DNA from: Comamonadaceae bacterium
GTDB lineage: Bacteria > Pseudomonadota > Gammaproteobacteria > Burkholderiales > Burkholderiaceae_C
Direction of reading: 5' to 3'
NCBI GenBank assembly: GCA_947478935.1
Contig: CANJXV010000009.1
Coordinates: forward strand, 1 to 22,957
Length of the DNA stretch: 22,957 bases
A model generated the notes under the pieces. It was not told the DNA's origin. It ran no database searches and saw only the letters and a list, made by a program, of their open reading frames with translations. Shown piece after piece: positions 14,653-22,599 of this stretch. The position numbers and the translations under genes were made by a program. Every line of letters begins with the position of its first letter. Position 1 is the first letter of the stretch.

Positions 14653-15735
14653 TTGACGTCTGATTTTTTGAGTGCGGACTTGTTTCCGGAATTACCCAAA
14701 GTAGTAGTCCCGCCCCCACCGCGCAAGCGCAAACCTAGCGGCGCCAAAGCGGCGGCCAAATCGCCTATGACACCACCACAAGCCGAGACTTTTACAGGTG
14801 CGCAGCCTTTCCCCGCCACAAACTCTTTGACCCAAGCTGAAGCCTGCGCCGCCGTGTTGGACGCACACCCCGACTACCGCGTGTTGCGCCGCCTGCCAGT
14901 GCGCCTCTATTGGGGCGACGCGCCGACCACGGGCCGCACGCGCGTCCTGATTTTGGATACCGAGACCACCGGCCTGGACCAGTCCAAAGAAAAAATCATC
15001 GAGCTGGCCATGCTGCGCCTGGACGTGGACACTGCTACCGGCCAGCCCTTGGGCCTGCTGCAGGTGTTTGACGAACTGGAAGACCCGGGCCGCGCCATTC
15101 CCAAAGAGGTGGTGACTTTGACCGGAATTACCGATGCCGATGTGCAAGGCAAGCGCCTGGACGAGGCGCGCATCGCTGCGATGCTGGAGGGTGTGGATGT
15201 GGTGATTGCCCACAACGCGGGTTTTGACCGCCCGTTTTGCGAAGCGCGCATGCCGCAGTTTCGCGAGTTGGCCTGGGCTTGCTCGTTTGCCGACATTGAC
15301 TGGAAAGCGCAAGGCCGCAGCTCCAGCAAGCTCGAGTCGCTGGCGCTGGAATTGGGCTGGTTTTACGACGCCCACCGCGCGGAGATGGATTGCCATGCCT
15401 TGTTGGCCGTCTTGTGCGCACCGCTACCGATATCGCCCGAGCTCACGGGTCTGGCGATGCTGCTGGCGGCGGCCCGCAGGCCGGCCTTGCGGATCTTTGC
15501 GACGCACGCGCCTTTTGATTCCAAAGACCTTCTCAAAGCACGCGGCTACCGCTGGAATGCCGAGCAAAAAGTTTGGTCCAGCCGGCTGGCGGATGATGCG
15601 GCTTTAGAGGCGGAATGCGAATGGCTCAAGGCCGACGTGTATGGCGGGCGCCATGCGGTGGTGGCCATCGAACAAAGCGACGCCCGCGCCAAGTATTCAT
15701 CACGCGGCGGGCGGGTGGTGCAGCGGCAGTTGTAG
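14653..15735 (+). CDS. DEDDh 3'-5' exonuclease with C-terminal extra domain
   Basis: A 360-residue protein with a DnaQ-like exonuclease core. The metal ligands are Asp102 and Glu104 (L-D-T-E-T-T-G-L), Asp192 (H-N-A-G-F-D-R-P-F), and His241/Asp246 (H-R-A-E-M-D-C-H). All DEDDh residues are present. It is preceded by a proline/lysine-rich, probably disordered leader (~20-50) and followed by a ~60-residue domain (A-P-F-D-S-K-D-L-L-K-A-R-G-Y-R-W-N) seen in a subset of DnaQ-type nucleases. The start is uncertain: TTG at 14653 with AGGGG upstream fits best, while an ATG at codon 39 would drop the leader. It is more likely a DNA-repair nuclease than the replicative epsilon subunit, because of the added domains and context. 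Confidence 0.87.
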   Translation: MTSDFLSADLFPELPKVVVPPPPRKRKPSGAKAAAKSPMTPPQAETFTGAQPFPATNSLTQAEACAAVLDAHPDYRVLRRLPVRLYWGDAPTTGRTRVLILDTETTGLDQSKEKIIELAMLRLDVDTATGQPLGLLQVFDELEDPGRAIPKEVVTLTGITDADVQGKRLDEARIAAMLEGVDVVIAHNAGFDRPFCEARMPQFRELAWACSFADIDWKAQGRSSSKLESLALELGWFYDAHRAEMDCHALLAVLCAPLPISPELTGLAMLLAAARRPALRIFATHAPFDSKDLLKARGYRWNAEQKVWSSRLADDAALEAECEWLKADVYGGRHAVVAIEQSDARAKYSSRGGRVVQRQL

Positions 15736-15820
15736 GCGCTTGCGTGCCTCGGCATGCGTTTGGCATCACAGACCCCGCGCCGCGTTTTTATTCTTCGTTG
15801 ATTTTCTTTGGATCCCCACC

Positions 15821-16402
15821 ATGTCCTACCAACTCATCGGCCTGCAAGCCGCCAAGGTGCGCAAAGTATTGATCAACGGGCGCCTCGTTCCTTCGGCTAT
15901 GCACAAAACTGCACAAAAAGGCGCGCTGGCCGTGGGCCCGCTGGGTTTGGAGCTTGACGAGCAAGCGGATTTATCGGTCCACGGCGGTTTAGAAAAAGCG
16001 ATCTACGCTTACCCCGCCGAGCACTACGATTTTTGGCGCGCCGAACGTCATTCGGCAGGCCTGGCCGGCATAGACGACAGCCTGGCGTTTGGCGCGCTGG
16101 GTGAAAACCTCACGCTGCAAGGGTTGTTGGAAAGCGAAGTCTGGGTGGGTGACGAGCTGCACTTTGTTAATTGCCGCTTGCGCGTCACCCAACCGCGCGA
16201 GCCTTGCTCTAAGTTCAATGCGTCCATGGGCTTTAACACAGCGTCCAAGCGCATGGCGCAATCTGGTTGGTGTGGTTTTTATCTGGCGGTGGACCAACTT
16301 GGCACTCTGCAAGCGGGCGAAAGCTTCACCCTAGTCCCCGGCCCGCGCCGCGCCAGCATCACTGAGCGCTTTGCGGCCAAGATGTTTAAGCATTTGAAGT
16401 GA
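15821..16402 (+). CDS. MOSC-domain protein (YiiM-like)
   Basis: A 193-residue MOSC protein. MOSC domains bind molybdenum cofactor. YiiM-type members detoxify N-hydroxylated bases such as 6-hydroxylaminopurine. Visible family features are V-H-G-G-L-E-K-A-I-Y-A-Y (53-64), F-G-A-L-G-E-N-L-T (90-98), V-G-D (109-111) and Q-P-R-E-P-C-S-K-F-N (124-133), with Cys129 as the presumed Mo ligand. The in-frame extension back to 15641 overlaps the exonuclease and is unlike the family, so the ATG at 15821 is chosen. It lies 85 bases after the exonuclease and could be co-transcribed. Confidence 0.87.
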   Translation: MSYQLIGLQAAKVRKVLINGRLVPSAMHKTAQKGALAVGPLGLELDEQADLSVHGGLEKAIYAYPAEHYDFWRAERHSAGLAGIDDSLAFGALGENLTLQGLLESEVWVGDELHFVNCRLRVTQPREPCSKFNASMGFNTASKRMAQSGWCGFYLAVDQLGTLQAGESFTLVPGPRRASITERFAAKMFKHLK

Positions 16403-16468
16403 TGCCCTGGCTTATCGCGAGCCTTCGCTTTTGGGGCGATTGTCCGTCGCGTCGCGGCATCTAGGGCT

Positions 16469-17722
16469 TCACGCCCCCACATTGCACTCGCGCCTTAGCA
16501 GCGCAAGCGCATCGTGCAAGGCATAGTCGGCATCACTACGCAACACCGGCAGTGCTTCCTCGATGAACGCCTCCCACATGCGCAGGTAGTCGCTTTGGTA
16601 GGCGGTGGGAGCATACGCGCGGATAAAGCTGCTTGCTAGCGCAGCGTCCATGCCGGACTTGCGGATTTTTCGGATCAAAGTGGCGGCGCTTTTTTCGGTA
16701 AGCGCGGTTTTGTGCGTGCTCCCTGCGGCCACGCACAGCAGCAGGGTCAGCAAGGAGCCTTCGTCTTCATGGCCGCCCGTGGCTTTACTCCAAGCGGCGG
16801 AAACTTGGCGTTCAAAGTCTTCCACTTCGGCCAGGCCATCTTCCAGCCAGAAGTAGCGTCCTGTGAAGGCCGGAGTTTGCGCAAACAGCTTGCGCGCTGG
16901 AGTGGCGGCGTCCATGATGCGCGGCCAATCCGCCTGCAGACTTTCAGCGACAACGCGCAGCGCAGGCGCTAACGCGGCAGGCAAACCTTTGGGCAAGACC
17001 AGAGCCGGCGGCTGCGCCGTTGCGCCAAACTTTTTGCGCAGCACGGCAATGGTTTGGGCAAAGCCAGGCCAGTCCGGCGCCACGCTGCGTTTGGCCAGCG
17101 ACCAGAGCAAGGCGGTGCGCAGCACGGCTTCTGCGTCTGGAGCTTCTTCGTGCAAGGTGTCAGCATCGAGCTCCCACTGCTGCGCGCACCAAATCGCTGC
17201 GTCCATAACGCTTGCCACTTGGTCGCGCTTGGCGCGCTCGGCACGGTAATCGGCGTGGCTGCGCAGGCTCCAGCGCTCGAGGACCGGTAGGTGTTCGTCG
17301 CTAAAGCCGCGCCCGTCCTGCATGCCGAAATGGGTGTTCTGCGGCATGGCGATCATGGCTTTAAGTAGGTCCGAGCCGCCTTTGGAGCGCGACAGCAGCG
17401 AGTGATCGCGCAGCGCCTGCGCCGCGCGCTGCAGGTCGCCTTCACAGCTTTCCTGTAGGTAGAGGCTGACCAAATTCACCATACGCTCACGCGCTTTCTC
17501 CAAATCGGGGCGCAAATACTCGGTGCCGAAATAGCGGGCGATTTGCACCATACCTTTGGGCGCCTCGCTGCGTAGGGTTTCGATGCGCTCGGCGCCAATC
17601 AGGCCGTGGGCCAGCCCATAAGCCAGTGCTTTTTCAAAAAACGGGCGCTCGTCAAACAGCGCCATGCCGCTGCCCGCATTGCTCGCCCCGCCGGTCACAG
17701 TTTGGTCAGGGTTGTCAGTCAT
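16469..17722 (-). CDS. Conserved-looking hypothetical protein, fourth gene of the J-domain operon
   Basis: A 417-residue protein with no family I recognise. It is predominantly helical and probably soluble. There is no signal peptide or transmembrane span, and no nucleotide-binding or metal motif is visible. Recurrent features are long amphipathic helices and a lysine-rich stretch (S-A-A-T-L-I-R-K-I-R-K-S near residue 345). Coding character matches the surrounding backbone, so it does not look recently acquired. It follows the 249-residue gene after 41 bases and is the last member of the four-gene set. Any function is unknown, and association with a J-domain chaperone is inferred only from gene order. 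Confidence 0.8.
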   Translation of the reverse strand: MTDNPDQTVTGGASNAGSGMALFDERPFFEKALAYGLAHGLIGAERIETLRSEAPKGMVQIARYFGTEYLRPDLEKARERMVNLVSLYLQESCEGDLQRAAQALRDHSLLSRSKGGSDLLKAMIAMPQNTHFGMQDGRGFSDEHLPVLERWSLRSHADYRAERAKRDQVASVMDAAIWCAQQWELDADTLHEEAPDAEAVLRTALLWSLAKRSVAPDWPGFAQTIAVLRKKFGATAQPPALVLPKGLPAALAPALRVVAESLQADWPRIMDAATPARKLFAQTPAFTGRYFWLEDGLAEVEDFERQVSAAWSKATGGHEDEGSLLTLLLCVAAGSTHKTALTEKSAATLIRKIRKSGMDAALASSFIRAYAPTAYQSDYLRMWEAFIEEALPVLRSDADYALHDALALLRRECNVGA

Positions 17723-17763
17723 CGCGCAATTGCTCGGTAGAAAAAGTAGGCCTTGGCCACAGA

Positions 17764-18513
17764 TTAAATCGCCGATTCCTCGTCCGCATCCAAAGCAGCG
17801 GGGGTCGCCTTGCCGCGGTCGGTGTCACCGGTTTCTACTTTGCCGTCGTCTTCTTCCAGCTCAAATTCTTCTCCGCGTCCGGCCTCAAAAGCGCGGGCTT
17901 TGGCACGCAGCACCAGCAAGGTTTCGATGAACAAGTCCACGCACTGGTAGCGCAGGGTGAAGGCCATTTGCATCCAGTCCTGATCGGCGACCTCGTCTTC
18001 ATCGATGCGGGGTTTGGCATAGGCGTTGGCGTACAGATCAGCTTCCGAAATCATGTCGCCGTCGTCTTCTGCGGTATCAAAAAGACCGGTGCGCGCAAAG
18101 GCTTCGACGCGGCTCCAGCGCTCGGCAAAATAATCGGCTAGGGCTTCGCTACCACCCTCCAAATCGCCGATGGCGGTCAGGAATTCCACCGGATCGCCGC
18201 CCGCGCGGAAGATGACCGAGTTGACCATGCCGCGCAAGTGGGTGCGCGAAAGGTCTTTGTATTGTTTTTCAATCACCACCGCACGCGCAAATTGCTGCGG
18301 CGATACCAGCAGATTTACCACTGATTCTTTGGAGTTGTCGTACTCGCGAATCACGGCCAAGATGTCTTTAGGCGGCAGTTGCTCTAGCACCACCATCAAG
18401 GCGTTGTCGCCCTCGGCATCGGCCAACTCCACTAGTGCCGATTCGGCGCCCGAAATATCGCCCGCGGCAATCAGGCTTTGGGTTTTAGAAATTAATGCGA
18501 GATGTTGGCTCAT
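17764..18513 (-). CDS. Hypothetical acidic helical protein, third gene of the J-domain operon
   Basis: A 249-residue protein of no recognised family. The N-terminal ~145 residues look like a helical-hairpin scaffold, with repeated short helices such as L-E-Q-L-P-P-K-D-I-L-A-V-I, loosely reminiscent of the MgtE-N or TPR-like superhelical type. A central acidic patch (D-T-A-E-D-D-G-D) and a very acidic tail (E-F-E-L-E-E-D-D-G-K) follow. The ATG has GAGGAAA upstream at good spacing, so translation should be efficient. The gap to the preceding gene is 32 bases. A protein-interaction scaffold is the most one can infer. Confidence 0.78.
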   Translation of the reverse strand: MSQHLALISKTQSLIAAGDISGAESALVELADAEGDNALMVVLEQLPPKDILAVIREYDNSKESVVNLLVSPQQFARAVVIEKQYKDLSRTHLRGMVNSVIFRAGGDPVEFLTAIGDLEGGSEALADYFAERWSRVEAFARTGLFDTAEDDGDMISEADLYANAYAKPRIDEDEVADQDWMQMAFTLRYQCVDLFIETLLVLRAKARAFEAGRGEEFELEEDDGKVETGDTDRGKATPAALDADEESAI

Positions 18514-18545
18514 GGCTTTTCCTCATTCAATACGGTGCGCAGGCT

Positions 18546-19079
18546 TTATTCCTTGCGGTCAAAGCCTTGTTCGGCCATCCATTCATTGCCAGCTTCTTCG
18601 GCAGCGCGAGCTTCTTTTTCTTCTTCGGAATCCTGGTCGTCAACCCCTTTGTCTTCGTCCTCATCGTCACCGGATGAGGCTGCAGCGGCGGGCGTATGGT
18701 GGAACAAATATTCCATGCCCGCTGCCAGCACCATCAGCGTGTCGCCGGTCGGGTCTTTGCGCAGTTCCTCAGCAAGGCCCAGGGCCCAGGGCTCCAGGTT
18801 GACATACGCCGATAGCGTGGCCCAGTCAGGTAGTTGGCTTGGGTCTTTGGTCACCAGCGCGTCCATGGCCGCCGGTTTGCTAAAGCGCATACCCTGGTGA
18901 AAGACGATAGCGACCATTTCCGGAGCGCTTGCCATCATCTGGCGTAAAAAGGGTAACTCTTTGCGCCGCTGCGCCAGGCGCTGACGCAATACGTTTTTGC
19001 CTTCGGAGTCAAAGGCCATGTCATTGATTTCCGCTTCGTAGCTGGAGCGCAAGAGCGCGAAGTAAGACGATATTTTCAT
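18546..19079 (-). CDS. Hypothetical protein with acidic C-terminus, second gene of the J-domain operon
   Basis: A 177-residue protein of no recognised family. A mainly helical N-terminal part (1-~130) precedes a low-complexity acidic segment (S-G-D-D-E-D-E-D-K near 136-145, then S-E-E-E-K-E) that is probably disordered, and a short conserved-looking end (N-E-W-M-A-E-Q-G-F). It starts 10 bases after the stop of the J-domain gene, so co-transcription is almost certain. Acidic disordered tails are common in chaperone clients and histone-like binding partners, but the role here is open. Confidence 0.78.
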   Translation of the reverse strand: MKISSYFALLRSSYEAEINDMAFDSEGKNVLRQRLAQRRKELPFLRQMMASAPEMVAIVFHQGMRFSKPAAMDALVTKDPSQLPDWATLSAYVNLEPWALGLAEELRKDPTGDTLMVLAAGMEYLFHHTPAAAASSGDDEDEDKGVDDQDSEEEKEARAAEEAGNEWMAEQGFDRKE

Positions 19080-19089
19080 AAATCGGTGG

Positions 19090-19374
19090 TTAGCGGCTTT
19101 GCAGCAGTTTGTCTAAATAGGGGTTCCAGATTTCACGCGCGGTTTGCAGTGGGTCATCGAGCAGGTTACGGCGGCGGTTGTCATCGTAGGCCTGGCGTCT
19201 GGTTTCGTCGCTAAGCACTTCATAGGCCTGCTGCACAGCACGAAAGCGCGCCGGGGCGTCCGGGTCGCTGTTGCGGTCGGGGTGGTAGGTGGCGGCAAGT
19301 TGGCGAAACGCCTTTTTGATGTCGGCGATGCTGGCACTGCCGCGCAGGCCCAAGGCGCTGTAATGGTCCGTCAT
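19090..19374 (-). CDS. Minimal J-domain (DnaJ-like) co-chaperone
   Basis: A 94-residue protein that is almost entirely a J domain: D-H-Y-S-A-L-G-L at the start, helix II K-K-A-F-R-Q-L-A, the invariant His31-Pro32-Asp33 that stimulates DnaK ATPase, and helix III R-F-R-A-V-Q-Q-A-Y-E-V-L-S-D. About 30 residues follow, ending W-N-P-Y-L-D-K-L-L. It has no Gly/Phe region, zinc centre or client-binding domain, so it must be a specialised DnaK partner rather than a general DnaJ. It heads the four-gene operon, which implies that the specificity comes from the following proteins. AGAGGG lies before the ATG. Divergent from the flavoprotein gene at 19561. Confidence 0.92.
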   Translation of the reverse strand: MTDHYSALGLRGSASIADIKKAFRQLAATYHPDRNSDPDAPARFRAVQQAYEVLSDETRRQAYDDNRRRNLLDDPLQTAREIWNPYLDKLLQSR

Positions 19375-19560
19375 AGCCCTCTATTGTCGCTGCCTTGCAA
19401 AGCCAGGCCCCTAAGAACCGCTAAGGGTGCGTAAAGGGCGTTCGGTAAAGTACACAAGCAGGTACTCGTTCCCCCTGTCGCCCACATGCCATGGCGGTCA
19501 CTGCGCTGGTTTATCCTCGTCAAACCGGGCACTGTGCCCCAACTGAGAAAAGGCATTTGC

Positions 19561-20496
19561 ATGAACCGTGTCCTGGCCCATACCGGCGCTCGTTACCCCA
19601 TCGTCCAAGCCCCCATGGGTTGGATTGCCCGCAGTCCCTTGGCTAGCGCCGTGTCCCGTGCCGGAGGTTTAGGGGTCATTGAAACCTCGTCAGGCGAGAC
19701 GGAGAATTGCCAGCGCGAAATCCGCGCTATGGTGGACAGCGGTCTGCCTTTTGGGGTGAACCTGCCGATTCGCTTTTTGAAAGACGAGGCCATGCTGCGC
19801 TTTGTGTGCGAGGTCGGCATCCGTTTTGTGACTACATCGGCGGGCAGCCCTGCCAAGTTCATCGCGCCGCTCAAGGCGGCGGGCATCGTCGTTTATCACG
19901 CCGTGCCCACGGTGGAGATGGCGCTCAAATGCGTGGAGGCCGGCGTAGATGGTCTGGTGGTGGAAGGCGGCGAGGGCGGTGGCTTCAAGAACCCCGAAGA
20001 GGTAAGCACCCTGGTGCTGCTTCAGGCGATTCGCGAAAAAGTGGATGTGCCGCTCATAGCAGCCGGTGGCATCGTCGATGGCCGGGGCATGGCGGCGGCT
20101 TTTGCGTTGGGCGCCGAGGCCATCCAAATGGGCACCCGCTTTGTCGCCAGCCTAGAGAGTCCAGTACACGCCCATTACAAAGAGGCGATTGTGGGAGCGG
20201 GTACCACCGGTACCTGGATGCTCAATACTAAGTCCAGCCCCTGCATTCGCGCGCTCAAGACGGAGTTCACCCAAACAATTTATGAGGCGGGCCTGATGGG
20301 GCCGGAGAGCTTTATGGGTATTCAAAAAGTGTATTTCGGTGGCGACATGAACGCCGCCCCGGCGCTGGCCGGGCAGTCCGCAGGTCTGATTCACCAGGTC
20401 AGCAGCGTGCAAGACATCATCACGCAGACCGTGGAGCAGTTCCAATCCATTTCCAGGCGCATGGGGGCTATGGCGCAGGCGGCCGATTTCGGTTGA
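19561..20496 (+). CDS. Nitronate monooxygenase / FabK-like FMN oxidoreductase
   Basis: A 311-residue TIM-barrel flavoprotein of the 2-nitropropane dioxygenase-like group. It shows P-I-V-Q-A-P-M-G-W (13-21), S-R-A-G-G-L-G-V-I (32-40), G-V-N-L-P (65-69), V-E-G-G-E-G-G-G-F (134-142), the phosphate loops A-A-G-G-I (167-171) and G-T-R-F (191-194). These enzymes oxidise nitronates with FMN, and some relatives are enoyl-ACP reductases. The E-G-x-E-A-G-G-H active-site motif of class I nitronate monooxygenases is altered here (Phe in place of His), so the exact activity is uncertain. The ATG at 19561 with GAGAAAAGG upstream is preferred to the ATG at 19486. Confidence 0.85.
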   Translation: MNRVLAHTGARYPIVQAPMGWIARSPLASAVSRAGGLGVIETSSGETENCQREIRAMVDSGLPFGVNLPIRFLKDEAMLRFVCEVGIRFVTTSAGSPAKFIAPLKAAGIVVYHAVPTVEMALKCVEAGVDGLVVEGGEGGGFKNPEEVSTLVLLQAIREKVDVPLIAAGGIVDGRGMAAAFALGAEAIQMGTRFVASLESPVHAHYKEAIVGAGTTGTWMLNTKSSPCIRALKTEFTQTIYEAGLMGPESFMGIQKVYFGGDMNAAPALAGQSAGLIHQVSSVQDIITQTVEQFQSISRRMGAMAQAADFG

Positions 20497-20577
20497 AAGC
20501 GTGCCCCTGGCTCCTACGCTACCCAGGTGACTTGTATTCCATGGACCAACCCGTGCGCCAGCCGTTCGCAGGGAGCG

Positions 20578-21981
20578 TTACACCGGCAAGGCCACCAAAT
20601 CATGCCCCTGCGTGCCTACGATGCGGGCGCGGGTGAATTCACCGACCTTCAGGGTTTTGCTGATTTTTTCTGGGGGTAGCAGGCGCACTACGCCGTCGAT
20701 TTCTGGAGCGTCGGCATAGCTGCGGCCGACGCCGCCTTTTTTGCCCATGCCCGGGGCCGAATCCACCAGTACCTGCATGGTGGCGCCTATGCGGCGGCGC
20801 AAGCGCTCGGCGGACACTTCTTCAGCCACTGCCATAAAACGGGAGCGGCGCTCCTCGCGCAGTTCCAGGGGCAGCATGCCGGGCAATTCGTTGGCGCTCG
20901 CGCCCTGGACCGCGCTGTACGCAAAGCAACCGGCGCGGTCGATTTGTGCTTCGCGCACAAAGTCCAGCAGGTGTTCAAACTCGGCTTCGGTCTCACCCGG
21001 AAAACCGGCAATAAACGTACTGCGCACTACCAACTCGGGACAGGCTTCGCGCCAGGCGGCGATACGCTCCAGATTACGCTCGCCACTGGCCGGGCGCTTC
21101 ATGCGCTTAAGGACATCGGGGTGGCTGTGTTGCAGCGGCACGTCTAAGTAGGGCAGTACTTTGCCTTGCGCCATAAGCGGCAGCAGCTTGTCCACCGTGG
21201 GGTAGGGATAAACATAGTGCAAGCGCACCCAGGCGCCATAAGGGGCGGCGATTTCGCCCAGGGCCTCGACCAGTTCGAAAGTGCGGGTTTTGACCGGCTT
21301 GCCGTCCCAAAAACCGGTGCGGTATTGCATGTCCACGCCGTAGGCGGAGGTGTCCTGGCTGATCACTAGCAGCTCTTTAACGCCCCCTTCGAATAGCGCC
21401 CGCGCTTCATTGAGCACATCGCCAATCGGGCGGGATACCAAATCGCCGCGCATCGAAGGGATGATGCAAAAGGTGCAGCGATGGTTGCAGCCTTCGCTGA
21501 TTTTCAAATACGCATAGTGGCGCGGCGTTAGTTTGATGCCGGCAATGCCAAAGCCTTGGGGCACCAGATCGACAAAAGGGTCATGTGGCTTGGGCAGGTT
21601 CAGATGCACTGCATCCATGACTTCTTGCGTCGCATGGGGCCCGGTCACGGCCAGCACTTTGGGGTGCATTTGGCGCACCAGATTGTTGCCCTCGCCATCG
21701 GCGCGTGCGCCTAGGCAACCGGTCACGATAACGCGTCCGTTGTCTGCCAGGGCCTCGCCAATCGTGTCCAGGCTCTCTTTCACCGCATCGTCAATAAAGC
21801 CGCAGGTGTTGACGATGACGAGGTCGGCACCAGCAAAGGTTTTGGAGGTCTGGTAGCCCTCGGCGCTGAGCTGTGTGAGGATCAGTTCGGAGTCGGTCAG
21901 CGCTTTGGGGCAGCCCAGGCTGACAAAGCCCACGGTGGGTGCGCGCGTCGCGCCAGGGCTGGCGATGGTTTCAAGAGTCAT
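20578..21981 (-). CDS. rimO: Ribosomal protein S12 methylthiotransferase RimO
   Basis: A 467-residue radical-SAM methylthiotransferase that modifies the conserved Asp of ribosomal protein S12. The N-terminal UPF0004 domain holds Cys24 (S-L-G-C-P-K), Cys60 (N-T-C-G-F) and Cys89 (T-G-C-L-G) for the first Fe-S cluster. The radical-SAM centre is C165-N-H-R-C169-T-F-C172. A C-terminal TRAM domain ends in V-G-E-F-T-R-A-R-I-V-G-T. The S-L-G-C-P-K motif distinguishes RimO from MiaB. The ATG at 21981 is preferred. An ATG at 22014 would start inside a probable terminator of the upstream gene. Slightly longer than E. coli RimO, normal for this group. Confidence 0.95.
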   Translation of the reverse strand: MTLETIASPGATRAPTVGFVSLGCPKALTDSELILTQLSAEGYQTSKTFAGADLVIVNTCGFIDDAVKESLDTIGEALADNGRVIVTGCLGARADGEGNNLVRQMHPKVLAVTGPHATQEVMDAVHLNLPKPHDPFVDLVPQGFGIAGIKLTPRHYAYLKISEGCNHRCTFCIIPSMRGDLVSRPIGDVLNEARALFEGGVKELLVISQDTSAYGVDMQYRTGFWDGKPVKTRTFELVEALGEIAAPYGAWVRLHYVYPYPTVDKLLPLMAQGKVLPYLDVPLQHSHPDVLKRMKRPASGERNLERIAAWREACPELVVRSTFIAGFPGETEAEFEHLLDFVREAQIDRAGCFAYSAVQGASANELPGMLPLELREERRSRFMAVAEEVSAERLRRRIGATMQVLVDSAPGMGKKGGVGRSYADAPEIDGVVRLLPPEKISKTLKVGEFTRARIVGTQGHDLVALPV

Positions 21982-21994
21982 GGAGTGTGGTGAC

Positions 21995-22025
21995 AAAAAT
22001 AAGAGGGCGCCCATACATTGGCACC
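21995..22025 (-). terminator. Probable terminator after phaR
   Basis: On the minus strand GGTGCC and GGCGCC form a 6-bp stem with one G-U pair around an 8-base loop. It is followed by CTCTTATTTTT. It lies 26 bases after the phaR stop and before rimO. Confidence 0.45.
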
Positions 22026-22050
22026 CGAAAAAGGCGCAAAAAGCATGCGC

Positions 22051-22500
22051 TTAACGCTTGATCCCGAAGGTGCCCAGGAATTGCTCGGTTTGCTTTTGCA
22101 TTTGTTCCTGCATTTGCTGAAACACATTGGTGCCCATGACGCCGGGCACGATAGGCACCGGCATTTCCATCAGGGTCTGCATATTTTTTTCCATGATGCC
22201 GCCCATAAAGCCCTGCATGGAATGGCCGTAAAACCGGATGATATTTGCCAGCACTGGCGCGGTGAACATGGGCGAGCCACCGGCTTCTTCTTCCAAAATA
22301 ATTTGCAGCAAGATGCTGCGCGTCAGGTCTTCCGAGGTTTTAGCATCCACCACGGCGAAGGCTTTGTGGTCCATCACCAGTTGCTTGATTTCGGCCAGCG
22401 TGATGTAGCTGGAGGTATGCGTGTCGTACAAGCGCCGGTTGGGGTATTTTTTGATGACGCGCTCGGGCAGGTCCTTGGGGGCTTCTGTGGTTTTGGGCAT
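22051..22500 (-). CDS. phaR: Polyhydroxyalkanoate synthesis regulator PhaR
   Basis: A 149-residue PhaR. The N-terminal PHB/PHA accumulation DNA-binding domain shows R-V-I-K-K-Y-P-N-R-R-L-Y-D-T (14-27), S-S-Y-I-T-L (30-35) and D-A-K-T-S-E-D-L-T-R (52-61). It is followed by the PHB accumulation regulatory region and a glutamine/methionine-rich helix (F-Q-Q-M-Q-E-Q-M-Q-K-Q). PhaR represses phasin (phaP) and its own gene and is released on binding PHA granules, so the host probably makes polyhydroxyalkanoate. Upstream in-frame ATGs at 22542 and 22566 would add a proline-rich leader. The ATG at 22500 gives the usual length, but no ribosome-binding site is decisive. Confidence 0.92.
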   Translation of the reverse strand: MPKTTEAPKDLPERVIKKYPNRRLYDTHTSSYITLAEIKQLVMDHKAFAVVDAKTSEDLTRSILLQIILEEEAGGSPMFTAPVLANIIRFYGHSMQGFMGGIMEKNMQTLMEMPVPIVPGVMGTNVFQQMQEQMQKQTEQFLGTFGIKR

Positions 22501-22599
22501 GGCGGTCGGTGTGGGCGGGGCCGTGGACTGTGGAGGGGGCATTGTAGGTAGCGCCCGCCTGGGCAAGCACAGGGTTAGCCCTGAGCGCAGGGCGACGGT

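Noticed and set aside
16403..16468. Possible terminator between the convergent MOSC gene and the 417-residue gene
   Set aside because: Only a 4-bp stem (GCGA/TCGC) followed by TTTT is visible, too weak to call.
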